Of a DNA stretch of 64,000 nt, positions 18,978-30,500 are shown piece by piece (positions within the stretch are counted from its first letter, which is position 1; every line of letters begins with the position of its first letter). This DNA is from Daphnia pulex. Lineage: Eukaryota > Arthropoda > Branchiopoda > Diplostraca > Daphniidae. The stretch is taken from assembly GCF_021134715.1 (NCBI RefSeq), contig NC_060022.1:749001-813000 (forward strand). Reading direction: 5' to 3'. The notes under the pieces are model-generated. The model did no database searches. It was given only the letters and a program-made list of their open reading frames with translations, and had not been told where the DNA came from. The translations under genes and the position numbers were made by a program.

Positions 18978-21551
18978 GGTTCATTAAATGACAGAACGAC
19001 CGCAGATCAGTGTCTGTGGGTAAACAATCGAATTCAAAAACCTTTCAACTTTAAAAAACACTTTAAGCAAAGTGCAACTAGACATTCTTTTTTTAAAACC
19101 AAGCCCTGCCGCCACACCTCCTCGTTAACAAAAGAATAAAGGAAGATTACGTATTAAGATCCGATCGATCAATATAATTCAAAAATCCTGACAGCGAATC
19201 GACCAGCCCGTCAAACGAAAATCAGCTGGCGCTGCAGCAGCAGGATCAGCACGAGCGCTCAAACGAAATCTAATTTGTGAAAAACGAAAATGACGGCCAA
19301 CGACAGAAAGAATTGTCCCTTTAAATATAATAGAACACAATTGGGAGTCATTTGGAAAGAGGGGTAGAAAATGGAAATGGATATACACCCGCCGGCCGGT
19401 CGGCCGGCTAAATGGGAATAACAATAAAAAACGGAATTGTAACACGATGGGAAAAATAGCCAATCTCTGCACAGAGCCCGAGAAAAGCCCATCAGGAGCT
19501 CTATAAGGACTCTGCTATCCTTCCTTCCCAGGGCTCTAGCCCCATCCGTAAGGATCGATATTATCTTCTCTCGTCTATAAAGCTTGGCACAGCCGGAAGG
19601 GTATTATACCATCAAGCGTCGGCCAACAACAGTTATATAGCACCTAGTAATGAAATTTCTCCTCTTATTTATTTGTCTCCTGTAATATAACTTTGAGTTT
19701 ATTAAATTTTGTTTTTCATGACCCTATAGTGTGTGTGCAGGGAAAATGTTACCAGCTCAGCCCTACACACTCGTCTCTAGAGAATGTACGTCCCAAAAGA
19801 AGAATAGACTGTTTTCTATAAATCCTTTGCGATTTCGCAATCTCGCTGAGTCCAGGTCCATCCATCCTTGGCTCCATTACGTCACTATCAAAAGCGAAAA
19901 GGTTTGATGGCTACATCAGCCGCCATCGATTCGGGACCCCTCTACATCCATCGGATTGCAAACGCGCTGTCTGTTTTGGCGGCGGAGGCAATTCGTTCCA
20001 CCGAGCTCCTATCCAGCAGCTCCTATTAGATGTAGCCGCAAGGTTTCCATTCCGTCCAAATATGGATAGATGTGTCTCCTCCTCCGCTTGCGCCACTCTC
20101 TGTGTGTGCGCGTTGTATATGCCTTGTGATTGCAGCTATAGGACTGTGGCCAAACATCCATCTCCTTTCAAGGTATCAATTCCGTTTCATTCAACTTTTA
20201 GATGGCATCACTCACTATATGGGAATCCCAACCCCCTGATCCATCTCTCTTGTATTATAATGCCAAGAAAGAAGAAGAAGAAGATGTCCATTCTATATAT
20301 GGAGGCTCAAAGTACGACTGTGGGGAAGAAGAATAAAAAAATATTTTTCAGGAAATCAAAAAAAAGAAGAAAAGGAACGACGATATTCCTGTCATGTCAG
20401 CCGGAGCCAAAAGCTGACCCGACCGCAGAGTCTCGTCAGATGGATGTATATTATATTCCGGCGGGCATCAGGCATCGCCGAGCGAGATCACATATAGTAG
20501 TAGTAGTGCAGCTGTTAACAAATAGGTTATATGTGCTGCTGCTCTTCCCCACCCCTCTTGTATGAGACGCAATCAAAACAGATGATCAAACGGCCCCTTT
20601 CTCCTAGCTATCTACCAGAGCTGCTTCTTTGCTGGCTGGAGAAAACTTTGGACATTGAAATATCCTTTGACTTGCAGGAGCACCGGTGTCGTAGTAGTCT
20701 AAACCCCCTGGTTCTTCAGCAGCAGCACAACTAACATGACCCATGCGTTTTGATTGGAATGTTTGATGGGCTTCCAAGTTTCCACCGTAAAAATAAGAAA
20801 AAGTTGCCTCCCATTTATTTCCCCGTCGCTTTGTTTAAGTCACTCGTCGTGCTGTATAGTATACACACACACACACACTGTGCGCGCACACACATATAAT
20901 GTTGTGTTTAGACGATACCCACTGAGCGATCCATTGGAAGGAGTGGAGTGGAGAAACTCGATAGAAACATTAACAGTCACAAAAAAGAAGAAGGTAGTAT
21001 ACTTGTTTTTTTTATACGCCCTTATATAACAGACTTTTCTCTCTCAGGAAATAACCGAAATGTGTGCCAGCAGCAACCCTATCGATAGATCAAAAGGCGC
21101 ATCAGCAGGGATATATCGTACTCTACGTTTTCTTCTTCTTCCAACTGATGTGTGCGCGCGCCACTTCATTTTCATCCAGTGGGTTCATCACGTATTCCGG
21201 TTACAAGTTTTTTCTTTCCAGGGCTGGGCAAACATCTATACATCTCGGCAGAAGAAGACTTGTTGTGTTGAGTTGGTGGGGGGGGGGGGGGAGATTTTTT
21301 TGTTGAGGGAAAAAGGTGAACTCGAAAAAAGAGAAGGGGCTGTTGAGGAATGAGAAGGGAGGCCGCTCATTTCTTCTTGTTTTTTCTTCTTATAGGTGGA
21401 TGGGAGCTGGAAAGTCAAGCTAGAGAAAAAGGGAGGAGGCAAGCGAAAAAAAGGAGATAGCAGAGGGGCCGGACCGTGTGGTGGTGGTGGCCCAGTCAGT
21501 CACACACAAGAGACGGACTACTACCGCCGCTGAGACGGTGCACACACACAC
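18978..21551. other. Gene-poor intergenic region, right part, with SBSPON-like upstream flank
   Basis: Pyrimidine- and purine-rich tracts, a CA run at about 20862-20878 and a G run near 21278-21290. No supported gene. The last few hundred bases should carry the promoter and 5' UTR of the SBSPON-like gene; no TATA box was seen. Confidence 0.4.
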
Positions 21552-24500
21552 ATGTATCCAGCGCATTCGACAAGTACGAGCCGGAGCAGCAGGATGATAT
21601 CGTTGCAGCACTCCTCCGCCGCCACTACCCAAGTTGTTGTTTTGTTCATCATCTTTCTCGGCCGTCCAGTCGACAGTCTGGGCAGTTGTAAGGAAGCCGG
21701 ACTCTGCTGTACGGGCCGCGACGCCAGTTGCGTCGTCCAGAAAACTCCGCAAAACGCCATCATCGAAGACCTGCGTGACACGCCGTGCTATTGCGATCAC
21801 GCCTGTCTCAAGTTGAACGACTGCTGCCCAGATTACCGCCAGACATGCGGAGGTAGTACAACCATTTATTTGTCCTATTGTCCAATTTTTAAGTCGTTTT
21901 TATTGACGTGCGAAATTCTTGGGGAAAATCGGGGCCACAACGGCAGTCTGGCCTGAAACCTCCTCCTTAAATAATTTCAGAACAGCGGAAATGTCGATTG
22001 CTGCCGGTTATTATGAGCTGCGCTAGATGAGTGAAAAGACGAAATGTGGTCGGGTTCACACAAAATCGTAGGTGGTGGTGGTGGTGGGGGTAGTAGTCTT
22101 ATCTATAATGACATCGATTTGATCGCCACGCTCTTCCGGCTATAGAAACATGACAGATGCGTATTATATACGTCGTTGTGTATATTTTCCAGGGCCATGG
22201 CTGAACTGCAAAGCCAACGGAGCGGGAAGGAAAAATCGATCGCCAAGTTCACACGGTAATTGGTCGACAATGCACCGTAGCAGATAGAAATAGCTCAAGG
22301 AGGAGAAAGGGAGAGTCGTTGACGCAAAAAATTGATTATTATGATAACTAAAGGAAAACAAACGAGTCCTCAGTTCTCATTCATTGGCCATGAACATGCA
22401 AATATCTACTAGAATTTGGTTTCTATTCCAAGTGGGGGGATAGCACATAGCGATGGATATATTAACCAATAACGGCATTCCGTTCATTCATTCGCCGCCC
22501 CTATCAAAAGAGGATTTGTGCACGTGCACCTTAATACATTCTAAGGTAGAAAAATATAAAAGAAAAAGCTTATTTTCTTTTATCTTCGAGGGTCCGTACG
22601 AAAATATATAAAAATACATCTATTCGAAACGGAATTGCTATATAGCCTGTGGGATATAGATAGCCTGGCCCTTGTTTCATATATATAGATGTACATTCAT
22701 AAATCACCTGACGTTTTTATTTCACTCACAACGACCTGGATTTTTTTGTTTTGTCTTTTCTTGGTCTTCAATTGTTTTCTTTTTCCAGAGGGGTTGGAGA
22801 AATGGGGAGGGTTTGTTGTTGCAATGGAATGTGCTGGTGAATTCTTTCGCTTAGATCCCCGCCCTGTTTTCCCCCCTTTCGGCGAAAGCCTTTCCGCTCT
22901 AAAGCGGAAGAGAAACGTTTTCTCAAAAGAAGATTTGATTGCCAATTTCACCTTGGTATCTACGAGGGTGGCTGTATTGACGTCATAGCGCCGATTTGTT
23001 TTTGTGAAGTAGTGATCTATTGGCTGGTATTATTTGATTCAAGACCCAATATAGTAAAACCGGTTGGATGTTGGATGTCCCTTTTTTTCCCCATTTCAGA
23101 TCGAGCGAAAAGATAAAGAGATGCGGAAGAAAATAGAAAGAGCCTGGCTATTATAGTTGAGGACTTGGTTGTCCTCATACTAGGGGGGTCGAGTCCATCG
23201 AAAAAATCTTCAACTCCCCCACCGAGAAGAAGAAGAAGAAGAGATTTTTCTTTTTTCCTTGTTTCTTGTGTGATTTGTTTTTTTTCCTTCTTAGATTTTC
23301 TTGTTGGCCTTTGGACTTTACCTTTTTTTTTTCTTCCCCGTCAACTTATTCTCTCTCCCCTCTCTCTCTTCCAATGCTATATAATACTTCCCCCGTTAAA
23401 ATTGTTCTCACGTCAACACACACGGCCCCCCCCCCATCCATCCGCAGGAGAACACCATCCCCCCCCCCCCCCCTCTGGTTAGAAAAATCGAATAATAATA
23501 TAATAATAAGTAGGGTATACAGTATAGACATTTCGGAATGTCGGTGTGTGTGTGACCGTTTCTATCATATGTAACTTCGACCAATCGAATTTCATCTCCC
23601 TGAACTCTATAATTTGAGAGTTGCTCAGCAGCTACTCTACGGGGATGCGAGAGAGTATAGGACGATAGTCTATACAACTTTGAGAGCAATGATAAACATA
23701 CAACTTTTTCTGTTCTATCTCCCCCTCTCCCTGCTGCTCGGTTATGTACCTCGCATCGAAAACCCCCCCCGCGCGCTGTACCAACATCTCCGTGTCGCCA
23801 CTGGGCATGTATAGATGTTAGATTCCGGGTCGGAATACGTAATTCGATTCATTGCTTCTGCCACTTGTTCTCTCTCGTCTCTTTTTGACCCTCTATAATA
23901 TTATAACCCCCCGACGATTTCCATTGGAAATCAATGGATTTTGAAATATGTAGGTCAAAGTTATGTTATTCAATCAAAAACCAAATTTGTGTTTCTTTCT
24001 TTCTACAGTGCAAGATTGCCAAGTGTCGGAATGGGGACCTTGGTCAGACTGCGACAATCAGTGCGGAGCCGGCAGCCAGGAGCGGACGCGGACCATCGTG
24101 ACTGAGCCCAGTCGTGGCGGTAAGTTTGACTGCTGCTGCTCTAATGAATGAAATTCAAGTTTCTACAACAGAAAAGAAAAACAAAGAGCTAGAGAGAGAA
24201 TGTAATAATGTCGTTAACTTTTGAATGAAACTTTAGGCAAAAGTTGTCCGCCCACGTTGCAGAAACGCGGATGTCAGGGAACGTCGCAGTGCGGGACCAA
24301 CAAATCGACCCACCACAAAGCGGCTTTGAAAGGTAAACAACATCGCACGGGCGGGATCAATTGAAAATTACCAGAGTGATCGCTCAGCGATCACGATAGG
24401 TAATTAGAATTGTACTAGGAAGAAATGAGAGAGACCCTAAGGGTGTAGACTTATTTTATTTAGCACTTCAAAGAAAAAAATTGAAGGCCGTCTAGCCTTC

Positions 24501-27500
24501 CTCGACCGCGGCACGCCCCCTTTTCCTCAGACTTATTTTGGGAATAACGGGGGTGCGCGTGTCAAAAATTACATTTCATGAGAAAACATTTTACAAGAAT
24601 GTAACATGAACCAAGAGATATCGAGGCATAAAAAACTGGCTATTAGCCAGAAAAAGCCGATTGCAAGAAAAACAGAATAGGCCGACATGGCCTTTCGTAA
24701 CATAATTGAACGTAAAGAACAAAGTTGGGCTGAGTTTTGGTGCGCCTTCACGCCTTCACGCTTCACGAGGTGCTCGAAATCGAAACGCTCCTCTCCGGCC
24801 CTTCTTGGCTTGACTGTCCGGCTGGACACTGGGATAAGGCAGGCTGCAACATTAAGCAAACTGAAATTGACAGAAATGAGAAGGGAGGATGCGGGTGGGA
24901 TATAAGACCCTTAGGGTCTCTCTCATTTCTTCCTAGTACAATTCTAATTACCTATCGTGATCGCTGAGCGATCACTCTGGTAATTTTCAATTGTACAGCG
25001 GAATTCATTCCGCTCAACCCTAAGGGTGACTTTAAAGCTTAAGCGTCGGCCATAGCCGATGTTGCGAATGTTGCTGGTGTTCTGCGATTGTAGAATCTTA
25101 TGAACGTTATTTGGATGGCCCAAATGTACGCTTGCCATAATTTGTCGATAAAAAGGCCCCTGGTAACGGCCAGTGACGAAGCCGCACTATGCGTCAAGTG
25201 GGCTCTGCATCTTTTAGTATAAATTCCAGCCCTTTTCAGATTGAGTTGCCAATTACGGCACGAAAAAGGACGAATAAGAGAGCGATAGGCGACCTGCCCT
25301 CTTAAATCGGTGGTCTACCGATATTCGCGCGATTTAGATCAAATCGTAACGCCGCTACTGATAAGCAAGGCCACTGACAACGGCCAGTGACGTGACGAAG
25401 CCTCACTTCCCGTCAAGTGGGCGCTGTATATTTTCGCATCAATTCCGGCGTTTAACGAAACGGTTTAAAAACCACCTACTGATTGTCTTGCCGAATACGG
25501 CACGAAAAGAGACAAAGAGAGAGATGGACAACTTGCCTTCTTTAATCGGTGGTCTACCGATACTCGCGCGATTTAAATGAAATCGTAACGTCGCTAGGCT
25601 ACTGCAAGGTATTGAGATCGGCATGCTGAAAATGTGAAAGTTTGCAACGGACCTTCACAGTGCCTTGCGAGGCTCAAAAAGGAGAGAGAGGCTAATTTGA
25701 TTCTCTGTCCGTCTGGCCGACGAGAAGGTGACGGAGGTTCTCTCGGGCAACTTTACCAAGGTAGTGAGATCCAGCAAGGTAGGCCGAACTAATTTTTCCG
25801 GATAAGCTGGGCGATAGAAGCTCATTCCTGCCCGACGAGGGCATAAACTGAAAGCTTAGACTGGACATGGCGTGCAACTGGGCTGGCTAGACTGGTACAG
25901 AGTCTAAATTGCTACATCAGGAATCGATATTCCGCCACAAACACCAATTGATCAACAACTGGTCAACACATCCGCCAGGAGAGGTTCGATATCTGGCTGA
26001 TAAGAACTTGCCCGTCGTACGATCACCTGCTGCGAGCGGCTGCGAGCTACCAGGCGACTAAATTCCGAGCGCCGATTCCGGATAATTTGAAGAATGATAT
26101 GTTTCAGGAAGCGGTGACATATCAGCGCATAACTCCATACCTCTAGAAAACGAGAGATCATGGCCGTGTCTAATCCGAATCGCTAGATTCAGCTTCTCGC
26201 TTCAACTTTAATCCGTCTCGCCTTGCCCAAACGGTTGTGAGAGCGGCGGACATCGATCCGCCGCCTTTTTAGCGTAGCTGTCTAGCTGATCTCCACCGAG
26301 TTATTCAGAAAAGAACAGGATCCAACGCAACCGATGATGAGACTGTTGATAGTCGGTTTGAAAGTTGAAATCAGCAGCAGCGTGGTGAGACTCAGCCGCG
26401 CGCCTGTTTCTCAATCATCTCGTCGGTACTTGCGCCACAGCGCTTTCCCCGGGGGCCCGCAACTCAAAAAATAGCATTTCATCCGGCATCCGACACGATT
26501 CGTGATGTTGCCCAGCCACGTCCGGCCACCGCGAGTCGATTTCGGCTGGTGTTCAAGGAAGTGACGTCTTTTGGCTACCCGATCGACCTCGCGTCGTGCC
26601 AAAATGCCACCACCAGCAGCCCCAACACGGTGGGCTTCTTTATGGCTTTCATTTCTGCGCCGGGCTACTTTGACAAACGAGAAGTCATCCGCAAAGGCGT
26701 TGAGCCGATCTGCCCGGCAGAATAATGCAACCGGCTGCTACACCCGTCGTCGTCCAACTGGTGAGCCACGGTTTCGTCGTCTCATTGCCCAAGAAAGCGA
26801 CATTCAAAAGCGGATTGAACAAATAAAAAGCGCCACCCACGGCGACATTTTGCAGGTGAATGTGATTGGAACCTACTTCGATTTGACGCGCAAAGTCACA
26901 GCGGCTTCAACTGGATCGACAGCTGTTGCACGTGGGCCCATTTCGTCCTACGACGACGTCTAAGTCAACGTCCGCAACTTGATGGCCGTCTTCAAGAGTT
27001 CGAATTCGTCCCGCGAGTTCATTTACGGCACCTCGGCCGACGGCCTAGTGCCTAGGGGTAAACAATAGCTGTATTAATGACCGCTCACAGCTCGCTTTTT
27101 GGACCCGTTTAAGATCAACATATCTTCTGCCTATCTGACAAGTCGGATACTTGTCACCGCAAAACTGAAAATGGCTCAGATTTTTTGGAACGAAAAATCT
27201 GGGAGCTTTGGTGCGACAGATATTAGGCAATTTTCTAATGACGACGGAAGCCCGAGGCACTTCCGCTGAGATTAATTTAAGGTGCACGACTTGATTGTCT
27301 TTCCAGCCGTCGAGGGTTCGGATATGTGTAACGTACTTCCGCCTTTCTAGGAAACAGGCGATGGAGCGATGACCACGGCGATGGCCCGCTATTCTACTCC
27401 GCCTGTCTTCTCCACCTCGAACAACGTGGCGGTGATTGAAACGTCATCGCAAAAAAGGCTCTAATTCGTTATAGTTTAAAAATTGAAATGAAAATCTGGG

Positions 27501-30500
27501 AGCTTTGATGCGACAGTTACTAGGCGATCTTTAATGGCAACAGAAGCCCCCGAGGCACTTCCGCTACGATCAAGATTTAACGTTCATGGATCGTTTTTCA
27601 AGAAGCCAAGGGTTCGGGTTCGTGTAACGTACTTCAGGCTTTTTTGGAGGTTAGCGATGGAGCGATAACCACTGCGATGGCCCGCTATTCTACTCCGCCT
27701 GCCTTCTCCACCTCACACGACCGGATCTGGTCCGTACAACGTGCGACAACGTGGTGGTGATTAAAACGAACGTCGTCGCCAAAATAAAAGGGCTCTGATT
27801 TGTTGTAAAAAATGAAAAATCTTGGAGCCTTGTTAAGCCAGATACTAGGCAATTAATGACAACAGAAGCCCCGAGGCACTCCCACTGTGATTAAAAGTCA
27901 AGGTGCGGATCTTTAATTGTCTTTCAAGAAATCAAGAGGCCGGATTGCATGAAACGTACCGTCATACCTCCGACTTTCTTGTAGCCAAGCGATGGAGCGA
28001 AGGTTCAAGCTAACTATCGGTTCTGGCTTGAAACGCTGTCGCGATTGAGACGAAATATTAGGTGGCTCGAAACGCACCCGCCTAATATTCGAACGCCTCG
28101 GGGCATTAGCAGCAGCGGCCGCCACGGCTACTCCCGATGCTTGAGCCAGGATGTCATCCCGGTTGGCGTTTGTTCAGCACTGCTTGTAAGAATCTGTTGG
28201 TAAGCAGAAAGGAGCGCGCTTCCTTGCCTGTGTCGAACTCGTTATGATTCATCCAACAAATAGTTAGCCGACGGCTCGGCGAACGCGATCACCGCATTCC
28301 GACGCTCTCTGGTTATGAAAACATAAGCGCGTCCCTATTGCTGGGGAACGACCTGCACTGGCTCTTAACCGCACTTGTCCGGCAGGGAACGCAGCTGAGT
28401 GTAAAGGTCCGCAAGTGTCTGCGCGATAGGCCTATACATAGTTTTAATTACAGCTATAAGCAACGACTCATGTTCCGCATTGATAGATTTTAGCGAGTTC
28501 TTGCACGATTTTAGGAGAACCCGGCGGGTAATCCAATTATCCAACCCACCATCTCAAGAAAAAAAGTAATCCAATCCCCCAACTCAAGCTTGGAGAATAT
28601 CAGAGAAAAGTCGGTGTCGCATCATCGAGAGAAAACTCTTTCGAGATTGCTTTCGACATGTCGGTGGATCAGCACGGTCGTCCTAAAAAATTTAAATCTC
28701 ATCGGAGATGGTTTTAGGAGCTGAAGGTGGTCGCGAACCTGAGATACTGGGGAGCATCGCCTCCTCAAATGGTGCTGTGACTACTCGGTCTTCCATAGGG
28801 GCCGGAACTAGATCCACTACCTCCCGTACTAATGCCGAATCACTAGCTGTGGCTGCTGTTGCACAAGATGTGGCTTCCGCCCATACTGCTCCTTTTCTTC
28901 AACTACTCGATCTTCTGGTAGGCAACAGCCTACTACTACTTCCTCTCAGAGTGGTCTTGCTCCTCGTGGGCCACTTGATCGCTGATCGGTACGATAGCAA
29001 ACGAAGTCTTTTCTGCAAGAGAGGAAATTGTTCCGGTACTCGTTGCGGTAGGGGGAACGATTATCTAATGCGTTGGTCTCGCAATTCTAGTTCTACGCGA
29101 CTAAAACGAACGTCTCTCCCATCGCCATAACGATAAGCCAGTCTCTGTATATCGCAATGAAACCATCTTGGTCGAAACGATAGATAGCTGTAACCATCAT
29201 CATCCTAGCAGCAACCGTCGTCGCTGGCTATACCAATAGAAACCGTTTCTGCATACCCTCTCTTGTCGTCGCGCCGGCTACTGCTGACCTGATTGACTCC
29301 CACGAAACGGTCGTCGAAAGGGGGCACAAAGCCGAACCCCTCAGGTCCCAAAAAACAGAAACGTCAAGATTGTACTTGTCCACCAGCGGTGAACGTAACG
29401 AGAATCGAACGAGAAAGAGCGACGGGTGAGCGGGGTCTTACTTGAAAATCAAGATGATTGGTGATGATGGAGGCGGCTACGCAATTCACGATCGTGTGTT
29501 AATCGCACTCGAGCCTAGGTTGTTCGAAAAACCAACGTGGCTCGAAAAACTGGCCATCGAAAAATTCACAAAACGATGGACGATATCTATAGACATTCTA
29601 TATACGCGTGTTACTTGTAACAGAGCAAAAATAAGTCTGAGGAAAAGGGGGCGTGCCGCGGTCGAGGAAGGCTAGACGGCCTTCAATTTTTTTCTTTGAA
29701 GTGCTAAATAAAATAAGTCTACACCCTTAGGGTTGAGCGGAATGAATTCCGCTGTACAATTACTATCGTTGTCAGTAGATATCTACTGTCTGTGTTGTGT
29801 ATTATAAGCCTCTGAGATAGATCTCTCGTCCACCAGGGGGTGCGGCAGGAGGCTGTGAATGAGTCCCGAACGAGACGTGCCAGTTGCCAAGGGACGCTCT
29901 CTCTATCACTTCATGTCCCTTGTTATGTATTTGCACTCTCTCTCTCTCTCTTCCGCCTTTATTCCGCCTTCATCCGCACTGCCTGGGAGATATTCGCCGA
30001 TATCTCTTCTCTCTTAATATTAGTAGATACGTAGGGAGTTTGTTCGTTGAAAACGGGCGAATGGGGGGGGGGATTCATACGGCGTCCATACAGCAGCTCG
30101 AGCATCACGAGCCGTGCTCCGGATCGCTCCGGATAGCAGATATATATCTCGTGCAAGTGTGTGCTGATCGATAGAGCTAACAGGGCGTCTCTGATCCGGC
30201 CCGCCAGATAATTGGGCGGAATGACGCGAGCGCTGGCGTTGGGCGGAAGAAGAATGAGGATGTAGTGTACCAGTACTCTATATACCTTATACACACTATA
30301 GAGAGTTCCTCACTACCCCGCTCTATCTACTGTATGTACACGTTAAGGAAAATAAATCGCAGGGGCCCGGAACAAATGCTTCGGACCCGGCAGCAGCCGT
30401 CTTATGTATATCAAAGATCCGGTATAGTACTATACCTATAGACCGTAGGCCGTCTAATAATATAGGAGAGTAGAGACGCAATCAAACACAAAGAAGATGT

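Larger units (their letters stand above)
24993..29757. mobile_element. E2: about 4.8-kb non-autonomous element abutting E1
   Basis: Terminal inverted repeats of about 36 bp (24993-25028 and 29722-29757) starting GTACAGCGGAATTC. Each holds a hairpin GCGGAAT-TC-ATTCCGC and ends at CCCTAAGGGTG. AATT flanks both ends (24989-24992 and 29758-29761). Next to the right terminus lies the 106-bp block also found at the left end of E1. The interior carries two tandem-repeat sets (25155-25605 and 27195-28010) and a decayed galactosyltransferase fragment (26543-27058). I found no transposase, reverse transcriptase or helicase, so it is probably non-autonomous. A Helitron is unlikely because there are real terminal inverted repeats. 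Confidence 0.7.

Noticed and set aside
20062..20565. 167-aa plus-strand open frame upstream of the SBSPON-like gene
   Set aside because: Contains GAA-derived poly-Lys stretches and no recognisable domain; no transcription signal at a sensible distance.
24434..24444. CCCTAAGGGT as a piggyBac-type end
   Set aside because: piggyBac ends abut TTAA; here the motif is preceded by GAGA or CTCAA and lies inside longer inverted repeats.
25155..25605. CRISPR-like array
   Set aside because: Only two long, diverged units with no spacers, in a eukaryotic intron.
24993..29757. E2 as a Helitron or an LTR retrotransposon
   Set aside because: It has true terminal inverted repeats and probable AATT duplications, no long terminal direct repeats, and no Rep/helicase or reverse transcriptase similarity that I can see.
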